64,000 bases of DNA from Prado023 sp963774745 (GTDB lineage Bacteria; Actinomycetota; Actinomycetes; S36-B12; CAIYMF01), in contig CAVZGE010000011.1 of NCBI GenBank assembly GCA_963774745.1, positions 682,001 to 746,000 on the forward strand. Direction: 5' to 3'. Under the pieces are notes generated by a model. The model was given only the letters and a program-made list of their open reading frames with translations. It was not told the origin of the DNA and made no database searches. This document shows positions 38,824 to 48,648 of the stretch, one piece after another. How positions within the stretch are numbered: position 1 is the first letter of the stretch; every line of letters starts with the position of its first letter. The position numbers and the translations under genes were made by a program.

Positions 38824-40086
38824 GTGCTGGGTCGCCGGGTGTTCGCGTGGGCCCGGCGGACCCCCTACCTGGCCGACCTCCCGCGCGACGTCGCGGTCCT
38901 GTCGTTCGTCGCGTTCGCCGTCGCCCTCGGCTACGGCATCGCGGCCCCGGCCCTGCCCGTGTACGCCCGCACGTTCGGCGTCTCGGCGTTCGTGGCCTCC
39001 ACCGTCATCTCCGGCTTCGCGCTCATGCGACTGCTCAGCGCCGGGCCGTCAGGTCTCCTGGTCGACCGGTTCGGCGAGCGGCGGATCATGTCGATCGGGA
39101 TCTGGGTCGTTGCCGGTTCGTCGCTGATGACCGCCCTGGCGCAGGACTTCGGCCAGCTCCTGGTCCTGCGCGGCGTGGGTGGGATCGGGTCGGCGATGTT
39201 CACCGTCTCGGCCATGGCCCTGCTGCTGCGGACGGCCGGCCCGGAGCAGCGCGGACGGGCATCCGGGGCGTTCCAGGCCGGCTTCCTGTTCGGCGGGGTC
39301 ACGGGACCGGCGATCGGTGGTGCCGTGACCAGCATCTCGATCCGGGCACCGTTCGTGGTGTACGGCGTGACGCTGGTCGTCGCAGGCCTGCTGGCCGCGA
39401 AGTACCTGTCACGGGCGCCCGTCGTGGCTCCTGCCGCGAGCGGGGCCACGGTCGACCCGACACAGCCGGACGTTGCTGGGCCGGTCGCGGCCAGGACCCC
39501 ACCGGCCTCACTGGCCGCTGCACTAAGCAACGCGGCCTACCGGGCTGCCCTGATGGCCAACCTCTCCAGCGGCTTCATCGTGTTCGGCCTGCGGATCTCC
39601 CTGGTCCCGCTGTTCGTCACCGAGGGCCTGAAGCAGGGCGTCGGGCTGGTCGGCATCGGCTTCCTGTGCGCGGCAGCGACGCAGGCGGTCCTGCTGATCC
39701 CGGCCGGCCGGTGGACCGACGCGTCGGGCCGACGCGGATCGATGCTGGTGGGTACCGCCGCCCTCACCGTCGCGATGCTCCTGCTCGCGCTGGAGACCGG
39801 CGCCGTCGGGTTCCTGCTGGCGATGGCGGCGTCCGGCCTGGCCTCGGCCTACCTGGCCCCCGCCTCGTCGGCGGTCGTCGGCGACCTCACTCGCGGGCTG
39901 TCGGGCGGGCGCGTGGTCTCGGCCTACCAGATGGTCGGCGACCTCGGCGGGATCCTCGGACCGCTGATCGCCGGGGCCCTGGCCGACGCGGCCGGGTTCC
40001 AGTGGGCCTTCGCAGCCGGCGTGGTCGTCGGGCTGATCACCATGGCCTTCGTCGTGGTCATGCCCGAGACCCTGCGCCGCCCCTGA
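38824..40086 (+). CDS. MFS transporter
   Basis: A 420-residue major-facilitator transporter with 12 predicted helices and the loop-2 motif GLLVDRFGERR and its second-half counterpart GRWTDASGRRG. The overall pattern resembles drug or small-molecule efflux members; the substrate is unknown. It starts at GTG 38824, 39 bp from the divergent ilvA. A copy of the 50-bp repeat lies 46 bp after its stop. Confidence 0.85.
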   Translation: MLGRRVFAWARRTPYLADLPRDVAVLSFVAFAVALGYGIAAPALPVYARTFGVSAFVASTVISGFALMRLLSAGPSGLLVDRFGERRIMSIGIWVVAGSSLMTALAQDFGQLLVLRGVGGIGSAMFTVSAMALLLRTAGPEQRGRASGAFQAGFLFGGVTGPAIGGAVTSISIRAPFVVYGVTLVVAGLLAAKYLSRAPVVAPAASGATVDPTQPDVAGPVAARTPPASLAAALSNAAYRAALMANLSSGFIVFGLRISLVPLFVTEGLKQGVGLVGIGFLCAAATQAVLLIPAGRWTDASGRRGSMLVGTAALTVAMLLLALETGAVGFLLAMAASGLASAYLAPASSAVVGDLTRGLSGGRVVSAYQMVGDLGGILGPLIAGALADAAGFQWAFAAGVVVGLITMAFVVVMPETLRRP

Positions 40087-40132
40087 TCGACCGTCCCACG
40101 GCCCAGGGCAGGTCGCCCCTGATCCATCGGGC

Positions 40133-40182
40133 GGATCCGGACACCTGTGTCCGCCACGTGCGGGGCGCTGTCCGAATCCTGC
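40133..40182 (+). repeat. 50-bp interspersed palindromic repeat, copy A
   Basis: Starts GGATCCGGACACC, then TGTGTCCG, 17 bases, then TCCGAATCCTGC. It aligns without gaps to copy B at 41197 and copy C at 16990 (minus). Copies A and B flank the DUF559 gene in the same orientation. Confidence 0.75.
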
Positions 40183-40271
40183 AATTCGCCACCATGTGCT
40201 CGCGGCGGGGCGATGCGTCGCCTGTGGATGGCTGCTCGACGTGGGGCGAGGCGACCACGAGGATCTCCGGC

Positions 40272-41171
40272 GTGACGGCGCGGGCGTGGGAGCAGGCGGT
40301 GCGGCTGATGACTCGTGGGGACGGCATCGCCACTCGCCGGAGCCTGATCGAGGTCGGTGTCGGCGACCGGATGCTGCGGCGTCGGATCGCCTCGGGGCTG
40401 CTTGTTCCGGTCAACGCCCAGGTGGTGGCGTTGCCGGGCGTGCCGATCGACCTGCGGTCGCGCACTGTCGCCGCCGCCCTGGCCCACCCCGAAGTGCTTC
40501 CCACCGGGCCGTCGGCCGCCGTGCTCATGGGCGCGGGACCGTGGCAGGGGATCGACCTGGGCCAGGAGCCGTGGCTGATCGGGATCCGGTGCCGGGGGCT
40601 GGCGGCACGGTTCGTGAGCCATCCGGGCGCCCGTCCGGTTCGCGCCAGCGGGCTGCTGGTGGCCCATCCGGCCGACGCCGTTGTCGACCTGATCCGGTTC
40701 CTGCCGGCGCAGGACGCCCTCGAGGTCGCCCAGCAGGCCCTGCACCGAAGGACGGTGGACCTGCCCTGGTTGGTCGAGGAGCACGCCCGGCTGTCGGGGT
40801 TGCGCGGTGCCGCCCAGCTCCGGCGAACCGTTCGGCTCCTGGCCGAGGGCACCCGATCGGAGGCCGAGCGACGCCTCGCCGCCCTCATGCGGCAGGCGGG
40901 GATCCCCGGGTGGGTGGCGAACCTGCGCGTGCGCGCCGGCTCCCGTACCTACGCGCTGGATCTCGCGTTCGAACGCGAGCGCATCACGGTGGAGGTCGAC
41001 GGTCGGGCGTTCCACACGGACGCCGGCACCTTCCAGGGCGACCGCACGCGGCAGAACGACCTGGTCGCTGCGGGGTGGACGGTCCTGCGCTTCACCTGGG
41101 AGGACATCGTCGAGCGCCCCGCGGACGTCGTGCGTCGGATTCGCGGGATTCTGGCCGACCGGGCAGCGTGA
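40272..41171 (+). CDS. DUF559-domain protein (restriction-endonuclease-like fold)
   Basis: A 299-residue protein. An N-terminal AbiEi-like winged-helix region (ATRRSLIEVGVGDRMLRRRI) is followed by a middle region and a C-terminal DUF559 domain of the Vsr/PD-(D/E)XK group (LDLAFERERITVEVDGRAFH ... RQNDLVAAGWTVLRFTWEDI; parts quoted). The Asp/Glu set in that region could bind metal and cut DNA. Function in vivo is unknown; such genes are common and variable in actinobacteria. GTG 40272 has AGGA eight nt upstream; ATG 40194 is an alternative. It lies between two direct copies of the 50-bp repeat. Confidence 0.75.
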   Translation: MTARAWEQAVRLMTRGDGIATRRSLIEVGVGDRMLRRRIASGLLVPVNAQVVALPGVPIDLRSRTVAAALAHPEVLPTGPSAAVLMGAGPWQGIDLGQEPWLIGIRCRGLAARFVSHPGARPVRASGLLVAHPADAVVDLIRFLPAQDALEVAQQALHRRTVDLPWLVEEHARLSGLRGAAQLRRTVRLLAEGTRSEAERRLAALMRQAGIPGWVANLRVRAGSRTYALDLAFERERITVEVDGRAFHTDAGTFQGDRTRQNDLVAAGWTVLRFTWEDIVERPADVVRRIRGILADRAA

Positions 41172-41179
41172 CCCCCGAA

Positions 41180-41258
41180 CCGCGCGTCGACTGGCAGGAT
41201 CCGGACGAATGTGTCCGTCTGGCGCAGCCCCGGGTCCGGATCCTGCCAGTCCGCGCGG
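41180..41258. repeat. Long inverted repeat after the DUF559 gene
   Basis: Arms 41189-41206 and 41234-41251 (GACTGGCAGGATCCGGAC and its complement) are perfect over 18 bp. A further CCGCGCG/CGCGCGG match lies outside, with a 2-nt bulge on the left arm. It overlaps repeat copy B and may work as the DUF559 terminator. Confidence 0.8.
41197..41246 (+). repeat. 50-bp interspersed palindromic repeat, copy B
   Basis: Same 50-bp layout as copies A and C, and the most palindromic of the three: GGATCCGGAC at one end pairs fully with GTCCGGATCC at the other. It starts 25 bp after the DUF559 stop. Confidence 0.75.
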
Positions 41259-41350
41259 GGCCCCTGGGCGCGGGGCGGCGGGAAGTGGGGCGGCGGGAAG
41301 TGCGGGCGGCGGGGCGGTGCGGGGGCCGGTGCGGGGGGCCGGGACGGGGG
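41257..41350 (+). other. G-rich tract with G-quadruplex potential
   Basis: Many GGG runs in about 95 bp on the plus strand, including a repeated GGCGGCGGGAAGTG. It precedes the ung promoter. Quadruplex formation is predicted only from the pattern. Confidence 0.4.
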
Positions 41351-41375
41351 GCCGGGCGTCGCTACCCTTTGGGGC

Positions 41376-42080
41376 GTGACCGAGCAACCGACCACCGAGC
41401 CCGGAGACCGCAGGCCGCTGTCCGAGCTGGTCGCTGCCGACTGGGCGGCGGCCCTGGCCCCGCAGGCCGAGCGCATCGCCGCGATGGGCGACTTCCTGCG
41501 CGCCGAGCTGGCGGCCGGTCGGGGGTACCTGCCCGCGGGCCCGAACGTGCTCCGGGCGTTCGCCCAGCCCATGGCGGGGGTCCGCGTGCTGATCGTCGGA
41601 CAGGACCCCTACCCCACCCCCGGCCACGCGGTCGGGCTGTCCTTCTGCGTGGCCCCGCACGTTCGACCCGTTCCCCGCAGCCTGGCCAACATCTACCGCG
41701 AGCTGCACGACGACCTCGGTTGCCGGGCACCCGCCTCCGGTGACCTCACCCCGTGGGTCGACCAGGGCGTCCTGCTGCTCAACCGGGTGCTCACCGTCAC
41801 CCCGGGCAGCTCGGGGTCGCACCGCGGGAAGGGCTGGGAGGAGATCACGGAGGCCGCCATCCGGGCCCTCGTGGCACGCGGCGGCCCGCTGGTCGCGATC
41901 CTCTGGGGGCGCGACGCCCAGGGCCTGGCACCCATGCTCGGCGACGTCCCCCGGATCGCCTCCGCCCACCCCAGCCCCATGTCCGCCGACCGCGGCTTCT
42001 TCGGCTCCCGTCCCTTCAGCCGGGCCAACGCCGCGCTGGAGGCGCAGGGAGCAACCCCGATCCAGTGGTGCCTGCCGTGA
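41376..42080 (+). CDS. ung: Uracil-DNA glycosylase, family 1
   Basis: A 234-residue family-1 UDG that removes uracil from DNA. Motif A is GQDPYPTPGHAVGLSF with the catalytic Asp, and the DNA-binding His motif is HPSPMSADRGFFGSRPF. The middle includes LLLNRVLTVTPGSSGSH. GTG 41376 was chosen because the conserved domain begins shortly after; TACCCT lies 7 nt upstream, suggesting leaderless transcription. Confidence 0.93.
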   Translation: MTEQPTTEPGDRRPLSELVAADWAAALAPQAERIAAMGDFLRAELAAGRGYLPAGPNVLRAFAQPMAGVRVLIVGQDPYPTPGHAVGLSFCVAPHVRPVPRSLANIYRELHDDLGCRAPASGDLTPWVDQGVLLLNRVLTVTPGSSGSHRGKGWEEITEAAIRALVARGGPLVAILWGRDAQGLAPMLGDVPRIASAHPSPMSADRGFFGSRPFSRANAALEAQGATPIQWCLP

Positions 42081-42099
42081 AGCTCGGGCGCACGGCGGG

Positions 42100-42114
42100 C
42101 GAGCCAGCGGCTCG
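42100..42114. terminator. Weak hairpin between ung and the GlmL-like gene
   Basis: CGAGCC-AGC-GGCTCG lies in the 51-bp gap between two converging genes. The stem is only 6 bp, so termination is a guess. Confidence 0.3.
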
Positions 42115-42131
42115 GCGGGCCGGCGGACGCC

Positions 42132-43523
42132 TCAGTCGGTCGTGACGAGCTGTTGGGCGAGGGCGCGCGCCACCACCGGGCGGCCAGCCATCTCGAGCAG
42201 GCCGATCGGGGCGAGCAGGTAGTTCCGGTCGAGGAGCACCCGCGCCCGCTCGGGCAGCCGCCACCCGCCGGCGAAGTCGCCCAGGACCCCGGCGAGCAGG
42301 CCCAGGGCGGCCGACGGATCGGCGTGCCGCAGGACGCCGCCGGAGCCGATCAGCAGCCCGACGCGGCTCAGGTCGCGCGAGCCCTCGGCGCCGGGCCGCG
42401 CATGGCGACGGACCGCGATGACGGCCGCGAGCCGCGCCAGCTCGAGTTCGTCGGCCACCTCGGTCGGGGTTCGCGGCAGGAAGCCGACGTCCGCCCGGCG
42501 CAGCGCCGCAGCGACGGACAGCACCTCGGCCGGGCCGACCCCGGCGCCGGCGCCCGGCACCAGCAGCCGTTCGGCCAGCGCCCCCGCGACGACGTCCCGG
42601 GCACTCCAGCGCATCCCCAGGTCACCCTCGACCGTCCGCCCGTGCCAGAGGGTCTCGACCACCTCGTCGGGCGCCTGCTCCTCGGGCGTGAGCACGCTGT
42701 AGACGTCGGTCGTGGCCCCGCCGATGTCCAGCGCCAGCACGTCCCCGACAGCTCCGGGCGCAGCGGCGAGGACCTCGGCGACGACCTCGATCCCGGCGAG
42801 CACCGCATCCGGGGTGGCACAGGTCACGAGCCGGGCGAACCGGCGGCCCGGTGACAGGCCCTTGCCACCGATCACGTGGGCGATGAACACCTCACGGATC
42901 GCTCGCCGCGCCGGCCCCGGATGCAGCGCCCCGATCCGGGGGATGACGTTGTCGGTCGACAGCACCACCCGACGCCGGGTGCGCAGCAGGGCGGCCGCCT
43001 CAGCGCAGGCGTCGACGTTCCCCGCGAGGACCACGGGAACGCGCACCCCCGACCGGCCCAGGGCACGGGCGTTGTGCAGCAGCACCTCGGTGTCGCCCCC
43101 ATCGGTCCCACCCACCACGAGCAGGACGTCGGGACGCGCCTCGGCCAGCCCGTCGATCCCGGCATCGTCGAGGCGCCCCGCCGACACGGCCACGACGCGG
43201 GCCCCGGCGGACAGCGCCACGCGCCGACCCGCCTCGGCGGAGATGACCCGCTCGTGGCCGACGACGGCCAACCGCAGCCCGCCGCCCGCCGAGGAGCACA
43301 CGAGGATCCCGGCGTCGGGCACGTGTCCCGCATCGAGCCCGGCGACAGCGGCGTCCAGGCCGACGAGGACGTCCCGGTCCGAGGTGGTGGGGTGCTGGGC
43401 CGTGGCCAGCACGGCCCCGTCAGGACCGATCGCCGCGGCCTTCGTGAACGTCGAGCCGACGTCCACGCACACGACGACGCCGCCGGGGGGCGAACCCGCC
43501 GGCGGCGTCGCGTCAGCCTGCAT
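42132..43523 (-). CDS. GlmL/MutL-type ATPase (glutamate mutase L family)
   Basis: A 463-residue ASKHA-fold protein. The phosphate-1 motif VDVGSTFTKAA is at about residue 20 and phosphate-2 ALDIGGATTDVYS is near the middle. It matches the GlmL family, which accompanies adenosylcobalamin-dependent aminomutases and is thought to reactivate or chaperone them. No mutase subunits are nearby: the upstream neighbour is ung and the next genes are a sugar ABC operon. The partner must be elsewhere, or this protein serves another enzyme. Confidence 0.75.
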   Translation of the reverse strand: MQADATPPAGSPPGGVVVCVDVGSTFTKAAAIGPDGAVLATAQHPTTSDRDVLVGLDAAVAGLDAGHVPDAGILVCSSAGGGLRLAVVGHERVISAEAGRRVALSAGARVVAVSAGRLDDAGIDGLAEARPDVLLVVGGTDGGDTEVLLHNARALGRSGVRVPVVLAGNVDACAEAAALLRTRRRVVLSTDNVIPRIGALHPGPARRAIREVFIAHVIGGKGLSPGRRFARLVTCATPDAVLAGIEVVAEVLAAAPGAVGDVLALDIGGATTDVYSVLTPEEQAPDEVVETLWHGRTVEGDLGMRWSARDVVAGALAERLLVPGAGAGVGPAEVLSVAAALRRADVGFLPRTPTEVADELELARLAAVIAVRRHARPGAEGSRDLSRVGLLIGSGGVLRHADPSAALGLLAGVLGDFAGGWRLPERARVLLDRNYLLAPIGLLEMAGRPVVARALAQQLVTTD

Positions 43524-43533
43524 GCCGCAGAAC

Positions 43534-44364
43534 CTATCCCTTGACGCCACCCTCGAGGGCGCCGCTCTGGATCCGGCCCTGGACGATCACGAAGAAGACG
43601 ATCACCGGCAGTGCGAACAGCACCGACCCGGCCATCAGGCCACCCCAGTCGGTCTCCTTCATGCCCCCCTGGAAGGAGGTCAGCCAGACCGGCAGCGTCT
43701 GCTTGTTCTGGTCGAGCAGGATCACGTTGGCCAGGATGAACTCGTTCCACGCCATGATGAACGCGAACACCGAGGTGCTCACCAGGCCCGGGGCGATCAG
43801 CGGGAAGAGGATCTTGCGGAACGCCTGGCCCTGGGAGCAGCCGTCGATCATCGCGGCCTCCTCCAGGTCCTTGGGCACGTTGGCGATGAAGCCGCGCAGG
43901 GTCCAGATCGTGAACGGCAGGACGAAGGCCAGGTACGAGATCATCACGCCGGTCAGCTTGTTGACCTGGTTGACGCTGTCGAGCAGCAGGTACATGGAGA
44001 TCAGCAGGGCCTCGAACGGCACCATCTGGACGGCCAGCAGCATGACGATGTAGGACTTGCGGCCCCGGAAGTTGAACCGGCCGACCGCCGTCGCGGCGAG
44101 GAACGCCACGAGCATCGACAGGACCACGACCACGAGGGTGACGATCAGCGAGTTCTTGGCGAACGCGAAGAAGTCCTTGTCGGCGATCACCCGCTGGTAG
44201 TTGTCCAGGGTGGCCGGGATCGGCAGGAACTTCGGGGTCTCGAGGAAGAAGTCCTCGCGGGGCTTCAACGAGGAGATGACCATCCAGTAGACCGGGAAGA
44301 CCATCCCCACGAACAGGATGACCGCCAGCATGTTGGCGACCAGGCCGCCCTTCTTGTTGATCAT
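43534..44364 (-). CDS. Carbohydrate ABC transporter permease, MalG type
   Basis: A 276-residue CUT1 permease with six TM helices and the ATPase-contact EAA loop EEAAMIDGCSQGQAFRKILFP (shortened: EEAAMIDGCS ... ILFPLIAP). It pairs with the MalF-type permease, whose stop overlaps this start by ATGA. The two form the membrane channel for an imported sugar or oligosaccharide. Confidence 0.9.
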   Translation of the reverse strand: MINKKGGLVANMLAVILFVGMVFPVYWMVISSLKPREDFFLETPKFLPIPATLDNYQRVIADKDFFAFAKNSLIVTLVVVVLSMLVAFLAATAVGRFNFRGRKSYIVMLLAVQMVPFEALLISMYLLLDSVNQVNKLTGVMISYLAFVLPFTIWTLRGFIANVPKDLEEAAMIDGCSQGQAFRKILFPLIAPGLVSTSVFAFIMAWNEFILANVILLDQNKQTLPVWLTSFQGGMKETDWGGLMAGSVLFALPVIVFFVIVQGRIQSGALEGGVKG

Positions 44365-45320
44365 GATGCCGCGTCCAACTGCTTGACCATCTCTCTGATG
44401 TAGAACACGGACACCACCAGGAGCATCAGCACCATCATCACGCCGATGGCCGACCCCACGCCGAAGTCGTTGCCGGAGAACCCGACGCGGTAGGAGTAGA
44501 TGCCCAACAGGTCGGTGTCCTTGGCGATGCCACCGGACTTCTGCAGGATGTAGACCTGCGTGAACACCCGGAAGTCCCAGATGGTCGACAGGGCCACGAG
44601 GATGAGGAAGATCGGGGCCAGCTGGGGCACCGTCAGCCTCCAGAACTGGGTCCACCGCGAGGCCCCGTCCAGGGCGGCGGCCTCGTAGATCTCGTTGGGG
44701 ATCTGGGACATGCCCGCGAACAGGGTCAGCGCGACGAACGGGATCGCCCCCCACACGACGATGATCGCTGCCAGGGCCAGGAGGCTCACCGGGTTGGCCA
44801 GCCACGAGTAGCCCTCGAACTGGTCGAACCCGAGCTCGGTCAGGGCCCAGTTCACGACCCCGAACTGGGTGTCGAACAGGAACTGCCAGGTCTGGGTCGC
44901 CGTCACGGCGGGCGTCGCCCACGCGAGCAGCAGGCCCACCAGGACGAACAGCCGCATCTTGCTCCCGAGCCTGTTCAGCAGCAGTGCGACCAGGGTGCCC
45001 AGCACCATCGTCCCGACGACGCAGACCGCGGTGAAGGCCAGGGTACGGACGACGACCTCCCAGAAGTACGGGTCGCCGAGGATCTTGGTGTAGTTCGCGA
45101 AGTTGTTCCAGGACTGCGTGCCCCGGGTGATGTTGCGCAGCTTGGCCTCCTGCAGGGACAGGATGACCATGTTGACGATCGGGTACCCGAGGACCACGGC
45201 CAGCAGGACGCTGGCCGGCAGGAGCAACCAGAACGCCAGCCGGTTGCGCCTCGGCTCGAGATCCTGGGTGCCCTGGGGCGCCGCAGTCCCCTTCAGTGCA
45301 GGTGGAGCTGTCGTACTCAT
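44361..45320 (-). CDS. Carbohydrate ABC transporter permease, MalF type
   Basis: A 319-residue CUT1 permease with six to seven TM helices and EAA loop YEAAALDGASRWTQFWRLTVP. It lies between the binding-protein gene and the MalG-type gene. The 165-bp gap upstream holds a strong hairpin that probably lowers expression of the permeases compared with the binding protein. No ATPase gene is in the operon, so it probably uses a shared MsiK-like ATPase. Confidence 0.9.
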   Translation of the reverse strand: MSTTAPPALKGTAAPQGTQDLEPRRNRLAFWLLLPASVLLAVVLGYPIVNMVILSLQEAKLRNITRGTQSWNNFANYTKILGDPYFWEVVVRTLAFTAVCVVGTMVLGTLVALLLNRLGSKMRLFVLVGLLLAWATPAVTATQTWQFLFDTQFGVVNWALTELGFDQFEGYSWLANPVSLLALAAIIVVWGAIPFVALTLFAGMSQIPNEIYEAAALDGASRWTQFWRLTVPQLAPIFLILVALSTIWDFRVFTQVYILQKSGGIAKDTDLLGIYSYRVGFSGNDFGVGSAIGVMMVLMLLVVSVFYIREMVKQLDAAS

Positions 45321-45418
45321 GACCGCTTTCGCCCCTTCCGGTTGGCGCGCGGCGCGATGGCGCAGCGCGCATGGGTCAGTGTCGTTCGGTGCGGGGCGCC
45401 CACGCACCCCTGCGAAGG

Positions 45419-45460
45419 GGCCGATGGCCCGGGACCTGGAAGCGTCCCGGGCCATCGGCC
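45419..45460. terminator. Intercistronic hairpin between binding-protein and permease genes
   Basis: A perfect 17-bp stem: GGCCGATGGCCCGGGAC (45419-45435) and its complement (45444-45460) around an 8-nt loop. It lies just after the binding-protein stop and probably acts as a partial terminator or mRNA stabiliser. Confidence 0.75.
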
Positions 45461-45485
45461 TGCTCACATCTGCTCGCCTGCTGGG

Positions 45486-46766
45486 TCAGCAGCCGTTGAG
45501 CGTCTCGGTGATCGTGGCCGAGGCCTCAGTGGTGGCCTCATCGACCGTGGCCGACCCGGTGAACACCTTCACCAGCATGTCCTGCAGCACGCCCGAGCTC
45601 TCGACGTTGCCCCAGCACGGGGACACGGGGGTGAACTTCGAGACCTTGGCGGCCTCGTCGGCGACCATCAGGAACTCGTTGCCCTCGTGCCCGACGAACG
45701 CACCATCCTGGTTGGGGATGACGCCACCCTCCTTGGCCAGCTGCGTCTGGGTCTCCAGGTTGGTCAGGATCTTGATCCACTCGGCGCCCAGGCCCTGCTG
45801 CGCACTCTTGGCCGAGACGGCCAGGTCGGACCCGCCGAAGAACACCGGGGCGGTGGACTCGGTGGTGCTGCCCGGCAGGGCGAAGACGCCGATGTCGCCG
45901 GCGAACTTCGCGTCCGGGGCGTCAAGGACGCCCGGGGCCCACCAGGAGTCGATCATCATGCCGACGTTGCCGGTGTTGAACGCGTCGAGGTTCTTGGTCT
46001 CGTCGCCGTCCTTGGGTGCCTTCGAGTAGTTCTGCACCAGCTCGTTGAGGGTGGTCAGCCCGGCGCGGGACTCCGCGGTGTCGAGCTTGCCCGCCCACTC
46101 CTCGCCGTCCTGCAGGGCGATGTCGCCGCCGGCGTCCCAGACGAACGGGACGGCGCCGTACCAGTACTTGCCCGGGAAGTAGAACGCCGAGTACTTCTTG
46201 TTGTCGGCGTTGGCCTCCTGCAGCTTCGCGGCGACGGTGTTCAGCTCGTCGAGGGTCTTGGGGACCTCGACGCCGGCCTTCTCGAAGTCGCTCTTCTTGT
46301 AGACGACGATGCGCACGCCACCGTAGTAGGGGATGCCGTAGCGGATGCCGTCGAGCTGGCCGGAGGGCTGCAGGCCGGGGAGCATCCCCTCCACACCGAA
46401 CGTGGCCGGGTCGAGCTCGGCCAGCAGGCCGGCGTCGGAGTACTTGGCGGTGAGGCTGTTGCCGATCTCGACGACGTCCGGGGTGGAATCCGTGCCCAGC
46501 GAGGTGGTCAGCTTGTCCTGGATGCCGCCCCACTGCTGGAGCTCGACCTGGACGTCGACGTTCGGGTAGGCCTTCTTGAACTCGGCGTTGACGGTGTCGA
46601 CGACCGTCTGCGGCTGGCTGCCGTCCATGAGCCAGACCTTCAGGGTGCCGCTGGCGTCAGAGGCGGGGGCCGAGGGGACCTCGGCGGCGGTGTCGGAGCC
46701 GCTCGAGCAGGCGGTGAGGGTCAGGCCCGCGGCGGCCAGCGCCACGATCCCAGTGCGGAACTTCAT
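45486..46766 (-). CDS. Extracellular solute-binding lipoprotein of a sugar ABC importer
   Basis: A 426-residue family-1 binding protein. The lipobox LTAC gives a lipidated Cys at about residue 20, followed by a Ser/Ala/Pro linker. The domain has the usual features: LKVWLMDG, FKKAYPNVDV, PDVVEIGNS, PYYGGVRIVVY and a WWAPG region. It captures a sugar outside the cell and delivers it to the two permeases downstream. Aromatic residues in the cleft (YWYGAVPFVW) fit carbohydrate binding. Ligand unknown. Confidence 0.9.
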   Translation of the reverse strand: MKFRTGIVALAAAGLTLTACSSGSDTAAEVPSAPASDASGTLKVWLMDGSQPQTVVDTVNAEFKKAYPNVDVQVELQQWGGIQDKLTTSLGTDSTPDVVEIGNSLTAKYSDAGLLAELDPATFGVEGMLPGLQPSGQLDGIRYGIPYYGGVRIVVYKKSDFEKAGVEVPKTLDELNTVAAKLQEANADNKKYSAFYFPGKYWYGAVPFVWDAGGDIALQDGEEWAGKLDTAESRAGLTTLNELVQNYSKAPKDGDETKNLDAFNTGNVGMMIDSWWAPGVLDAPDAKFAGDIGVFALPGSTTESTAPVFFGGSDLAVSAKSAQQGLGAEWIKILTNLETQTQLAKEGGVIPNQDGAFVGHEGNEFLMVADEAAKVSKFTPVSPCWGNVESSGVLQDMLVKVFTGSATVDEATTEASATITETLNGC

Positions 46767-47038
46767 TGGATCCCCTTCGGGTGTCGTCAGGTGGTGTGGA
46801 TTTCCTACGCGGCCCGGCCAGTACGTCGGGGCGTCACGGAGGATTCAAGCCGATCGCAGAACCCCGCAGCGCCGGAATCGGCCACAGAACAATCACGGAT
46901 GCGCACGTTCGATAACGATCCGGTAACACGGCTCCCGGGGAGGCCCGGGCAACCGGGGCATCCCGGGCGAACTCCCGGCGGACCAGCACCGACCGGGGGC
47001 GACTTGCGCCGGACCCGGGCTGGCGGGACTCTTGGCCC

Positions 47039-48066
<1,028 letters not shown>

Positions 48067-48070
<4 letters not shown>

Positions 48071-48648
48071 CGCAGTCGGACGGTGGCCTTCCGCGGCTTC
48101 TTGGTCGTGGCCCGATCCCCGCAATAGTTCAGCAGGCCACCCAGCGTGGACTTCTCCCACGAGTCAACCGACAGCCCCCAGCGCCACTTCACGGCGATCC
48201 AGTCCGCTACGTACTTGCACTGGTAGGACCTCTTCGGGGGGAGCCACTGCCACGGTTCACGGTCGCCCTTGGACATGTTCTCGCGGGATGTGACGGCGAT
48301 CAGCGAGCTGCCGTAGCCGAGGTCATTGGCGAACCGGTCCCGGGTGCCGCCGGTCCATCGGTAGGCCCCCGACTGCCATGCCTCGGACAGCGGCACCATG
48401 TGGTCGATCTGGAGGTTGTTGATGCTCTTGTGCGCCTTGCCATCGTAGGGAGATACCCAGGAGCCGCCAGCGAGGTCACAGCCACTGCGAACGCGGGGCT
48501 TGTTCTTGGCCTCGGCGATCAGGACTTCCCTACGGGTGTCACAGCCATCCCCGTCGGCGTCGCGCCATGCGCCGAACTGGTTGCGCTCGTAGCCGGACTC
48601 ATGCGCGTCGCGGACCTTTAACTGGGATAGCAAGGTGCGCGCGGACAC
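48067..48648 (-). CDS. HNH endonuclease-family protein (DUF1524/GmrSD-like)
   Basis: A 193-residue nuclease-like protein. It shows the family pattern FGAWRDADGDGCDTRREVL, GGSWVSPYDGK, the HNH core QIDHMVPLSEAWQSGA and NMSKGDREPWQWLPP. Relatives usually have a signal peptide before LLSQL; here the ORF starts at GTG 48648 inside the 3' end of the recombinase gene and has none. It may be 5'-truncated, or expressed with the recombinase by coupled translation. It converges on the channel ORF with a 4-nt overlap. Confidence 0.75.

Noticed and set aside
46767..47038. LacI-type operator before the CUT1 operon
   Set aside because: GTTCGATAAC-like half sites are present but no convincing symmetric site, and no regulator gene is adjacent.
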